Position numbers and translations under genes: made by a program. DNA of 64,000 nucleotides from Ilex aquifolium. Taxonomy: Eukaryota > Streptophyta > Magnoliopsida > Aquifoliales > Aquifoliaceae. The stretch spans positions 34,129,492 to 34,193,491 of the forward strand of contig OX637402.1 in NCBI GenBank assembly GCA_951799425.1. Direction: 5' to 3'. Positions 23,578-33,420 of the stretch are shown in pieces (position 1 is the first letter of the stretch; each line of letters opens with the position of its first letter). The notes beneath the pieces were generated by a model. That model made no database searches, was not told the DNA's origin, and saw only the letters and a program-made list of their open reading frames with translations.

Positions 23578-23592
23578 AAATGAAGAGCCAGT

Positions 23593-26500
23593 CGGCCATT
23601 ATCTTGACAAATAGACATTAAGAAACAACTTGTGTTTCAGGATTTTTAGCCTTCAAAGAGAAGTTCTGTTACATAATAAAAACAAATCTACTGCTCTCCA
23701 ATATCGCTCACTGGGCTGATGCCCATATATACTCAATGTTAATGCATGGGGAAGTTCCACTGAGATTTCAAAAGGAAGGTAAGTTATTTGCACACTGCAG
23801 CTAGTCAGCTAAGTCAATTGGCGTAGGGGAAAGAAATGAAAAAGAAAGTTTCATCTTGATTTAGCAAATTACACTTACACCGAAAAAATTCAATCATGCT
23901 TCAACCTAATCTTCAGGTCTATTGCCCTTCTAGTCTCAAGACATCTCAACAGAAGTAATTTGAACCATACCAACTTTTACATAGAATATAGATCATACAG
24001 TGCCATTCTTTAGGTAGGGTTTCAATATAGTCCACTTTTACCTAAACAGAAAAAAGGAGAAACAAGCGATCATGAACAGTAAAGCAAGACCAGTGAGCCA
24101 GCAGAAATTCACAAGCAAAATCCACAAAAAGTAAATAAAATTATTTTGCCAACCACGAAGTAAACGAAAAAATTGGAGATAACAAAGATCATCAGCTTAA
24201 CATGACATAAGCATACACATGCATCCAACCCACAGTAAGAAAATTCATTCTTCAAATTCAACTTACCAAAATCAGTAAACCTTTCCTTTGGTGAAAAAAT
24301 AAACTTTGCTTATTAAGACTGCCCCTCTGCCTTACGCAGTTGCAACACCAACAGCCACCTTGTGACAATACCTTAAAATTCAAGGAAGCCCAATGATAAG
24401 AACAAACTATTTCCAAAGAAAAAGAACCATGCTGCCCATCATGATTTCATTTACATGTCTCCAAATCATGCCAAATGTGGCAAGCAGGCAAGGACATTTC
24501 TTGAAAGTTGAAACTAATATTCGATAATAAAAGAACATAAAAACAAATCCAAAATATTAAACCGAATCATTATACAAAATAAATCGAATGCATGCACACC
24601 CACATACAGTCACAAGCACTTGAACCCCACTGTAACCTCATTTGAACTCCAACCATATATGTACTTACTTTCCATTCAATTATTTCAAAAACACTCGGCA
24701 AGACTGAAAAGAAAGAATAGAACCATTGTTGATCAAAATATATTATCATCATTCATAGAATACTGAGTGAAAACAAAAAAGCAAAGCACAATCAACAATC
24801 AAGACACAGTCCAACAATCCATTGCAGTTTTCATTTTCAAAATATAAAATCTTTTGGAGATTCGTTAATCAAAGCAAAATTTTATCTTTTTTTGTCTCTG
24901 TTAACCTATAAAAATTTTCTAGGCAATGGGCCTGCTGAACTTATTTTCAGCTCCATGAGACACACAATCCCCCAAAAAGGCCCCATGGGATTTATGAATT
25001 TCAAACTTGATTTTTCCCGTACATCTAACGCAGAAATTCTAGTGTTATTAATTTATTATGCAGAGCCGCTTTTTCACACTAAAGGGACAAAACCATCATG
25101 CAAAATTATCAGTTCATAGATTATAGAGAATACCAACAATAAATGACAGGACCAAATAGTTCCTTATAAGATATCAGACAACACTAAGTTTACAGTTAAA
25201 GAATAGTAGTTGTTGTGGGTTTTGTGCAAAATTTTATTATTTCCAGAACCCAAAAGGAAAAAAACTCTAACATCAACCAGCACCAAGAAGAGTAATAAAT
25301 CAAGGAATCAGGCTATGCAAACATGCTTTTTTGACAAAACCATTTTCACTGATCTCATATTGAATTGTCATTCACCAGCCCCAATTGAACAAATACAAAA
25401 AAAAGAGACTGCAGAACAAGACGCACAAAAACTCAGTACCTGTTGAAGCACTACAACGGTGGTTCCGTAATGCCAAGACACAAGGTATGTGTGGGTCTGA
25501 GAGAGAGAAGGGAGGGAGAAGTGTGTGGATTGAGACACAATGCTAAATATGAAGAGGGGAAATGGATCTATTAGAGATGATGATGGATCTTTGGATCTTA
25601 TCATATCTCTAATCATGTAGAACTGAAAAGTAATTTCACATTCCGATTGGTAACTGGAGTCATTGCAGCTCCACAAATCATTTCCCAAAATCTGTAGAGC
25701 CACAGATAACCGTAAATAAACAAAGAAAAGCTATATAGTTAACATAGAGAGATCAAATTATTTTGTTTGGTTACGTTTATATGATCACTTAAATTTTGTC
25801 TTCCCAACTTGAAATTATGTGCACAAAATTGTCCGTACTTTCCAGTGCATTGCATGAATTCCCGCTACTATCTTTATCGTAAGAATGCCAATGAGTCCAA
25901 TGGAATTGATTTGAATTGTTCCACACTAGATTATTCACGTCTAACTTGATTTTCTAACATCATGTTGAGGATTGAGTTGTTTTCCTATGAGCCCAACTCA
26001 AACAAGCATTACCCAACTAGCCAAGTTTTATGAGCTTGGTTTCTTATGCATATTTGCGATATTTGGTAGAATATTGAGGTAGGGCCAATCTGACTTTATA
26101 ACTTAGCAAACTTGGTTCATGTGCTCTCATAATTAAGGGGACAGGCATAATCAATAAAACCTTTTTGCATGATTGCTGAAAAGTACCAACGGCTACAGAT
26201 TGAAGGCCAAGCCAAAACAATAAGGAGAGAAACTAATAAAGATGAGGGAATATAGAAGTACTTGCATAGTTGCAGCTTTGCAGGGGGGGAAAGAAGGAAG
26301 AAAGAAAGAAACGCAACAAAAAACGCATTCAGTATGCAAATGCATGCCAGTAAAGCATTATGTAAATTTATGTATCTTTCTCATGGATATATTTCTGTAA
26401 TCAATTGTGGTTTTACTACAAGTGACGACTATCAGGAGGTGTTTAGCTCTGTTGCAAAAAAGACATTGATTCATTTCTAAGTTACTGTTATTTCGTTAGA

Positions 26501-27585
26501 CATTACATCCTACCCTGGAACAGCTCCAAATTTCTAATCCAACACTCCTCTTTCAGGCTCAGTGGTTAGGACAGAATTTCACTTGATTTATATGGTGAAA
26601 GTGATATCACTCTGAAAGAGATGATTGGGACACAGTTAAAGCTGATGAGAGCAAGTTACCCTATATATGTTCCCTTGACTGGGAGCTCAGTCCAAGCTCC
26701 ATATTTGTTATAGTAGTCACTCCACTGGTAAACCTTGTAAGTGATGCCATCTTTTATGCCAACTGAAACTCATGAAACTTCTAAATCTTCGGTTGTTAAA
26801 CACCTACTGTACAGGGGCGACATGGCACCAGAATCACAACTGCATAGACTGTAACAGAAACAGGGACAGTTAGCTTTTATGAGATTTATCTTGAGAGGGA
26901 CACGTGGATAGAGCAATGTGTGAATTCCCCCATCAAGAAGCTGAAATATGCTTGAATGACAAATTACTATTCCCATATATATATTGGAGTCTGAATTTTT
27001 CGGTCAGGTAAAGTCTTAAAGAGCAGCACATCATTCCAGTCTTTCTAGAGCACACACACAAACACAAGTCTAAATTGATAGTTATTTTAAACCTAGTCAT
27101 GAGACGTTGTAGAACTACAACGTTTTACAGTACATAATTAAGTACTTTTCAAAATTAGATAAATAAATAACCAAAAATTAAAATAAATTCAAAGTTAACA
27201 TCAAATATACATTTCACAGCTCAGGACCAACTGAAAGAGGTGGGATGGGTGAATTGGGGATAATCCTCAACATAGTTTCTGAGGAAAAAAAAGGAGGAAG
27301 GAGAAAAATGATAGATAGGCGAGCATCAATAGAAATAAAGGAATTGATGGTCTTGACTTATAATACTGAGCCAAGGCCTTGTTTTGAAACTTGTTGGCAA
27401 CCAACAACTGTAGCGAAAGTCTACAACCATGTTGAATATGTAACCACAGATGATTATCGATGTATATCCAAGCTCTTGAAATTTCATAGTTTTCTCTGTG
27501 TAGCTACATGTTCTTATTGTTTCAAAAGAAAATGCCAGCTCACATATAAAAGCATCGACTGTTATACTGAAAATGTTGAACTCAT
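23593..27585. other. 4-kb stretch with no recognisable gene
   Basis: All open frames here are short and show no domain that I know. There are splice-like signals on the minus strand, for example a donor CAACAG/GTACTGAG at about 25440 and polypyrimidine-AG sites further down, but no consistent protein comes out. A noncoding transcript, introns of an unrecognised gene, or decayed DNA are all possible. The last part, near 27500, may hold the 3' UTR of the PPR gene that ends at 27586. Confidence 0.4.
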
Positions 27586-29079
27586 TCAGCTCTCAAGTTG
27601 CAGCAACTGAAACGTCATTTGCTTATCCAGGTTGAATCCTGCCATCTCCGCCTCCTTGCAGACTTCCTTACACTTTGCCAGCCTCCCAGAAGCCACATAA
27701 ATTTTAATCACGTCTCGGTATATGTCAAATGTCGGAGAAAAACCTGCCTCCTTAAGTTTAGAGTAATATCTAACTGTCCTTGATAGATCATTCAAAGCAA
27801 CAAAAAGCTTTATTACCACACGATAAGCAGGAAGATCTAAAAGACAATTGGCAGCTTCCATTTCCCATATCACAGCCAATGCCTCCCTATATTTTTTCTC
27901 AGTGTAACGACTATGAACCAGAGTAGTGTACATGACCACACTTGGATTGCGACCAGTTTGTTTGAACCAATTATACAAATTCTCCACAATTTCAAATTTT
28001 CCAAGCCTTATGCAGACTTTCATGATAGCTGTACAGTCTTGCTGTGTTAAATTCAGATCTTCTCTCTCCCCTAGCTCGTCCAGTAGGGCCAAAACTAGCA
28101 AGTGTTTATCAGGATTCTTCCCCAACTCTAAAATTAGCTTAGCATAAATGCTAAGATCCAACATTCTTTTACCATTCTTAGCAGCTGCAACAAGTTTCCA
28201 GGCAAGTTTTAAGCTTCCCGCCCTAATAAATCCCTTTATCATTGCCTCATAAACACTCTGGCTTGCCAAGCTAATGAACTTTTCCAAGTTGAATGGCATT
28301 TTTAACTCATGAGCCCTTGCCAAGACTTCAACAGTCGAAGCAAGAATATGATCATCAGGGAATAAATGTGGTTGTTTCTGAGCCCAACAGAATATCTGTA
28401 GAGCTCGATCAGGAAGATCCATGTGACCCAACTCTCGGATTGTTAAGGATAGGGACCCTTTCCGAAGAAACCGATCCCACTTGTTGAGAATTTCAGACAC
28501 ATCTTCGTTAGGGGGAAGGCTTCTAATCTCTCTGGCCAAATCAACCAAGAAACTTGGATTCTTGTACACTTGATTATAAAATAATTGTCGGGAAGAAATT
28601 GTTGTAGAGAAAGCTCTTCTTGCATGCTTCTTTGGTGTGGGAAGTCCCAGAGGTCGAAGCTTGTATGGAAGTGGCAGAGGAAGAGGTCTTTCCCTACTCA
28701 ATTTTCCAGGTTTTTGAGGAATCCTTCCTCTGAAGAGGGATGAAATTGCTTCAATCTCATCGGAGTCCCAAACAGTATTCATATCGTCGTCTTCTTCATT
28801 TACTTCTTTCCATTCTTCTTCAGCATTTTCATCATCATCAGTATCGGATTCATCATGGTTATCAACCACGAGACTTCCATCAAGTGAATCAGGTGTCTCG
28901 TTTTTTAACAAAAAATCATGAGGATTGAAGTCAGTGCCATCGGTGTCAGGACTGTATTTCTTCTTCTTCTTCTTCAAGAATGTGTTCACACCAATGTCTG
29001 GTGGAAACTTGGTGCGCCGAGGATATCGAAGGTTCTTGGGCAGTTTTCTATGGAAAATTCTGGTATTAGGTTGAGCCAT
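27586..29079 (-). CDS. EMB975: Pentatricopeptide repeat protein, EMB975 (At2g01860)-like
   Basis: An intronless gene. Starting at 29079 it encodes 497 residues beginning MAQPNTRIFHRKLP. The frame stays open to an upstream ATG at 29205 (539 residues). The shorter start is preferred because, from memory, the Arabidopsis protein begins near this point (K/R-rich, YPRRTK, PPDIGVN). Domains in order: a basic organelle-targeting-like N-terminus, an Asp/Glu-rich linker (about 60-110), a Pro/Leu-rich KPGKL-RPLPLPLPYKLRPLGLPTPKK segment, and about six P-class PPR helical repeats to the C-terminus (e.g. PSVVMYTTLVHSRYTEKKY). PPR proteins bind organelle RNA. Loss of EMB975 is reported as embryo-defective in Arabidopsis. 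The gene is divergent from the next PPR gene, with 1.4 kb between starts. Confidence 0.85.
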   Translation of the reverse strand: MAQPNTRIFHRKLPKNLRYPRRTKFPPDIGVNTFLKKKKKKYSPDTDGTDFNPHDFLLKNETPDSLDGSLVVDNHDESDTDDDENAEEEWKEVNEEDDDMNTVWDSDEIEAISSLFRGRIPQKPGKLSRERPLPLPLPYKLRPLGLPTPKKHARRAFSTTISSRQLFYNQVYKNPSFLVDLAREIRSLPPNEDVSEILNKWDRFLRKGSLSLTIRELGHMDLPDRALQIFCWAQKQPHLFPDDHILASTVEVLARAHELKMPFNLEKFISLASQSVYEAMIKGFIRAGSLKLAWKLVAAAKNGKRMLDLSIYAKLILELGKNPDKHLLVLALLDELGEREDLNLTQQDCTAIMKVCIRLGKFEIVENLYNWFKQTGRNPSVVMYTTLVHSRYTEKKYREALAVIWEMEAANCLLDLPAYRVVIKLFVALNDLSRTVRYYSKLKEAGFSPTFDIYRDVIKIYVASGRLAKCKEVCKEAEMAGFNLDKQMTFQLLQLES

Positions 29080-29588
29080 CACAATTACGGGACGCGGGGC
29101 CGAAATTTTTTGCCCGAGTGCAGGTCTGATGGATCCTTCAAATCGATAAAAACCTCCAATTTCCGAGACGGGATACGGACCGCGGGACCAAAATAAGCTC
29201 TCCATATCTCAATTAGGACGTCGGAGAACTTCACATGTTGTAGACTTGGAAAAAGTGCGAAAAAGGTACGTCACGAACGGAAATGTGATCACCGTCGAAC
29301 AGGAAAATCATCAAACACTTGGTATGCCACCCAAAAACTGCACCCTAGGGGTTCTCACGATTACAATAGCTATATACCACAACATTCAGAAGCAATCACG
29401 TAGAGATATGTGAGTGTTGCTGCGTGCACTTGAGCCTAACGAATCCTTGTCTGTGCAATTGCTACAGTTTGCTCATGAGCCTTTTTTCACTTCTTTTTCG
29501 GAGAAAAGTGAAATGTCATCCGTGGAAGAGACCCTTGGTAATCTGCCGATCAATAAAACTTTCATGAATACGGTAGTCTTTTTGATAC

Positions 29589-29770
29589 CTTTAATCGGTC
29601 CGGTCCGGTCCAAGAAGAAATTAATTAAATTGTGCATAAATTGATTCATATATCATAGTTAAATAAAAAATGTGTATGAATAATCTGTCTTTAATCAGTT
29701 CGAAAAGAAATTAATTGAATTGTGCATAAACTGACGCAGATATGATGATTAAACAAAAAAAGTGTGTCAA
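29589..29770. repeat. Tandem duplication with a 100-bp period between the PPR genes
   Basis: CTTTAATC(G/A)GT starts at both 29589 and 29689. The two units share AAGAAATTAATTRAATTGTG and AAACAAAAAA text, with several differences. The first unit has an extra CCGGTCCGGTCC stretch. It lies between two divergent PPR genes and has no coding sense. Confidence 0.8.
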
Positions 29771-30018
29771 TTTAGCGAATTTTACTTTGTATTCAAAAAG
29801 ATTTAATTTTTTTTATTTTGTATTCTTAAAAATTAAATTTTTTATATTAACTTTTTAATGTAGTAAAATTATTATAATGTATCCCTTTCATTATTTGCCA
29901 AAAATAAATGTATCCCTTTTATTAATTTTCAGTAATCATCCTCTTAATATCACTGTGATTATTTTTTACAGAATTAATAATAAAAATTAATATAATAATG
30001 ACATCACAACACTTATAA

Positions 30019-30145
30019 TCTATAAAATAAAACATGACAGACATAGTTTATCCGACGATTTCGAATAGATTTATCCAACAGTCACTAACGTTCCTCTCAA
30101 AATCATTAACATTATACCGTGCGTTCGTGCACGGGTTACACCTGG
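30019..30145 (+). mobile_element. Miniature Helitron, 127 bp
   Basis: It starts TCTATAAAATAAAAC after an A. It ends CCTGG (CTRR-type) before a T. The 3' hairpin is CCGTGC-GTTCGT-GCACGG (30117-30134), placed 11 bases from the end. There are no inverted repeats at the termini. The TCTATA...AATAAA start resembles the Helitrons at the left of the window. At 127 bp it is close to the bare terminal signals. It sits about 340 bases upstream of the plus-strand PPR start, so it may contribute promoter sequence. Confidence 0.75.
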
Positions 30146-30488
30146 TACTGAATATAACATAAAAAAAATTGAATCGTTTTGAGTTCAAAGTGGGATTCTC
30201 CTAATTTTTTTATCTTAATTTTAATTTTTAAATTTTTTTGGCATCTCGTCTTCCTTGTTCTCTTCTCTTACCGACAGTAAATCACAAGGATGTAGACAGG
30301 GTACAAGGTGAGGAGATGGAGAAGAAGGGTAACGACCTTGTTTAAATTCGTCTCCCCAGACACAGGTACATAAAAAATGCGGCATTCATGGAAGAACCTG
30401 ATAGCCCAAGACTCAATGTGATCCACGGGAAAGTGGTATGTACACGCACACTGCAAATTTCACGGCATAGCGTCGAGATTGGCATGTC

Positions 30489-32171
30489 ATGGCGTTCCAA
30501 TCCAAAGGAATCACAGTGTTTCTCGCTCAATTCACTCGAACCAGGTACCTTTCACAATGCCTTCATTCGTTAATTCCAGTGCTTCCTTTTTCAACTCTTG
30601 ACCTACCTGTAAACCATGTGAATGGAGAACCTATGGAGAATCGATCCAATATCGACGAGTCTCATGTATTGGACCAGCTATCTGATCTGTTGTCGATCCG
30701 AGGTAGCTCAGCAATTCAAAATCCCATTACAAAGACGATTTCTGCTAACCAACTAGAAATTAGGGCAGTTGATGGATTTTTATCACCAGAAGAGAAATTA
30801 AGGGGCATTTTTCTTCAGAAAATCAGAGGTAGAAGTGCAATTGAACGCGCATTAACAGAAGTTGGTGTGGAACTAACTGATGATGTTGTTGCCAAAGTAG
30901 TGAACAGAGGCAATTTGGGTGCCGAATCGATGGTTAAGTTTTTTAATTGGGCGATCGAACAACCGAGCATATCTAAGGACATTGATGCGTACCATATAAT
31001 TCTTAAAGCATTAGGAAGAAGGAAATTCTTCACTCATATGGTGGAAATGTTACATGACATGAGGATGCGAGGAATAAGCCCTAATTCTGATACCTTATTC
31101 ATTGTTATGGACAGCTTTGCTCGAGCTCGGCAGGTTTGCAAAGCAATCCAATTTTTTGGGAAATTAGAAGATTTTGGGTCAAAATGTGATACTGAGTCCT
31201 TGAATGTTCTTTTACAGTGTCTGTGTCAGAGATCCCATGTGGGTGCTGCAAATTCATTACTCCACAAAATGAAAGAGAAAGTACCCTTCAATAGTATGAC
31301 ATACAACCTGATTATTGGTGGCTGGTCCAAATCTGGAAGGATTAGTGACATCGAGAGGATTTTGGGAGAGATGGTGGCAGGTGGATTTGATCCTAATAGC
31401 TTAACTTATGGTTACATACTTGAGGGTTTAGGTAGAGCTGGTCGAATTAATGAGGCTGTCGAGATTTTTGAAAACTTAGGAAAGGAAGGGCATGCTCTTG
31501 ATGCTAGTGTTTACAATGCAATGATCTCTAATTTCATTTCGGTTGGAAATTTTGGTGAGTGCTTGAAATACTATAAGAGTATGTTGTGTAATAGCTGTGA
31601 CCCAACTATGGATACGTATGTCAGATTGATTTCTGCCTTTCTGAAAACCCGAAGAGTTGCGGATGCTATTGAAATGCTTGATCAAATGTTAGATCGAGGG
31701 ATCATTCCCTCCACAGGAACTGTAACATCTTTCATTGAATCTTTGTGTAGCTACGGTCCACCTCATGCAGCTCTGATGTTTTATAAGAGAGCAAAAAAAG
31801 TTGGATGTAGAATATCTTTGAGTGCCTATAAACTGTTGCTTATGCGGCTTTCTAGATTTGGTAAATGTGGCATGCTGTTGAATATATGGAATGAGATGCA
31901 AGAAAGTGGGCATCCTTCTGATATGGAGGTTTATGAGCATGTCATTAATGGACTTTGCAACATAGGGCAGCTTGATAATGCTGTACTAGTCATGGAAGAA
32001 TCTTTGCGCAAAGGCTTGTGTCCAAGCAAACTTATTTGTAGCAAATTGAATAACAAATTACTGTCTTCAAATAAAGTAGAGAAGGCTTACAGGCTTCTTT
32101 TGAAGATCAAAGAAGCTCGTCGAAATGATAATGCACAGAGATATTGGCGCGCTAAAGGGTGGCATTTCTGA
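30489..32171 (+). CDS. Pentatricopeptide repeat protein, At5g43820-like
   Basis: An intronless gene of 560 residues. The N-terminus (MAFQSKGITVFLAQFTRTRY) is rich in Arg/Ser/Thr/Leu and poor in acids, as in mitochondrial targeting peptides. A linker with HVLDQLSDLLSIRG follows, and then about ten P-class PPR repeats of 35 residues from about 150 (e.g. NSMTYNLIIGGWSKSGRISD, DASVYNAMISNFISVGNF). No E, DYW or SMR tail is seen, so a role in RNA stability, splicing or translation is more likely than editing. The family match to the Arabidopsis gene At5g43820 is from memory of sequence layout. The molecular target is unknown. Confidence 0.88.
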   Translation: MAFQSKGITVFLAQFTRTRYLSQCLHSLIPVLPFSTLDLPVNHVNGEPMENRSNIDESHVLDQLSDLLSIRGSSAIQNPITKTISANQLEIRAVDGFLSPEEKLRGIFLQKIRGRSAIERALTEVGVELTDDVVAKVVNRGNLGAESMVKFFNWAIEQPSISKDIDAYHIILKALGRRKFFTHMVEMLHDMRMRGISPNSDTLFIVMDSFARARQVCKAIQFFGKLEDFGSKCDTESLNVLLQCLCQRSHVGAANSLLHKMKEKVPFNSMTYNLIIGGWSKSGRISDIERILGEMVAGGFDPNSLTYGYILEGLGRAGRINEAVEIFENLGKEGHALDASVYNAMISNFISVGNFGECLKYYKSMLCNSCDPTMDTYVRLISAFLKTRRVADAIEMLDQMLDRGIIPSTGTVTSFIESLCSYGPPHAALMFYKRAKKVGCRISLSAYKLLLMRLSRFGKCGMLLNIWNEMQESGHPSDMEVYEHVINGLCNIGQLDNAVLVMEESLRKGLCPSKLICSKLNNKLLSSNKVEKAYRLLLKIKEARRNDNAQRYWRAKGWHF

Positions 32172-32308
32172 TTGTTGATATTTATCGACTAGCAGTGCAA
32201 CAACCTTGTCTTCCTCTCTGCCTAATATTTCTTGCTACAAAGTATTAACTTGCAAACTGGAAGCATAAGCATTGTGTAAGTGCAACGCCTCGCCCAAAGT
32301 AACCTCTC

Positions 32309-32626
32309 AGTCAAGATGAAGGTGCCCCTGGGAGTGAATCTGCATACACCTGTAGTGAAGATGTGTCGACAAGAAGCCTACCAGAAAGTCCAGCAAAACA
32401 GGCAGCATTTGAAAGTCCATATACGGAATGTCCAGATAACCATTTCAGAAAAAGCTTTGAAGCAGATATAGAGATCCATAAGTATGGGTTTGATTCATGT
32501 ATGTTAATTATCTTATCACCTAACCTTTCATATCTGTACAGCAGCTTTGATCAACCGACATAGTTACTTTTGATAATTGATAAGGATGATGACACAGATT
32601 CAGTATGGGGCCTTACCAATGCCAAG
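32309..32626 (+). pseudogene. Relic of an EH-domain (AtEH1/Pan1, At1g20760-like) endocytosis gene
   Basis: Two exon-like pieces resemble the C-terminal region of plant EH-domain/EF-hand proteins of the TPLATE complex. The first (32309-32481) reads QDEGAPGSESAYTCSEDVST, then RSLPESPAKQAAFESPY and HFRKSFEADIEIH, and stops at a GT donor. The second (about 32542-32626) starts after TACAG with SFDQP and ends DKDDDTDSVWGL before GTGAGT. The second piece is broken by in-frame stops and at least one frameshift (a stop replaces the expected Trp after SFDQPT). No EH domain or other exons are visible on either side. It is therefore a leftover of a lost gene, not a working one. In Arabidopsis the homologue neighbours the VMA22-like gene, which is also the next gene here. 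Confidence 0.72.
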
Positions 32627-32711
32627 GTGAGTGCATGCATATACACCTAAGGGAGAATTACTGCAACAATATATTATCAAATGGAATTGTGTTGTACTAT
32701 GGTCAAAAAGG

Positions 32712-32773
32712 GTAGGCTTGTAAATGGTGGGGGCATATGGCTTAAAATATTCCCCCACCATTTACAAGCCTAC
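32712..32773. repeat. Perfect 22-bp inverted repeat with an 18-base loop
   Basis: Arm one starts GTAGGCTTGTAAATGG at 32712. Arm two (32752-32773) is its exact reverse complement, ending CCATTTACAAGCCTAC. All 22 positions pair and the stem has a GGGGG/CCCCC base next to the loop. It lies between the EH relic and the end of the VMA22 gene. An AATAAA signal lies about 9 bases beyond it. It could be a small RNA hairpin, a MITE remnant or an extruding palindrome. Confidence 0.85.
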
Positions 32774-33420
32774 TGTGCAATAAATGAATATTTCGTTTTC
32801 CCTTCAGTAAACTTGGTTAAATCAAGCTCTTGTACATTTTCTTTTTGTTTCAAACATAAAACAAGTTGTGGTGTTCTACCTGTGGGAAAGTGAACTGATA
32901 TCACCTTTGTTAATCCGGTCGATTCATTCGATCATATCTGGAGTCGACAGACATGACATGTTATCGGAAGTCTGAGGGTGGGAATGGGGTATGTTTGTGT
33001 GGTGTGGGCGTCTAGGTACTCTTCGAAGCAATTTGCTCTTAGTTCCTTTCTATGCTTCAAGAAGCACCGCATAAATTGAAAAAAAAATAAAAAATCATCC
33101 TTTATTGGCCAGATTTTTCGGTCCTTGGGTTAAAATTCTTCAGATTTTTCTTTCTATTTTGTTGTTTTCCATAAAGTGTTTCAGGATTACCATTTCATGA
33201 TCCTAAAGCCCTCGCCGAATGGTTTAGTCGATCTCATTAGATGATCAAACAAAATAAATCAATAAAAAAGAAAGACCACCGAGAAGCACATCATTTATTA
33301 TTTAGCACCGGAGTAGAACAATGCAATAATGGAGGATAATCATGAACCATAAAGAAAGCCACTCAGTAGAACACAAGTAAAACTTGTACAATACATGGAA
33401 AAAGAGGGCATGAGGTGCAG

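Noticed and set aside
26640-26710. Possible microRNA (text GACTGGGAGCTCAGTCCAAGCTCC resembles the miR319 region)
   Set aside because: The match to miR319 breaks in the middle and no long precursor stem with a paired star sequence was found.
32280-32563. Two overlapping open frames of 63 and 66 residues read as small genes
   Set aside because: The second is part of the EH-protein relic and the first is its shadow in another frame.
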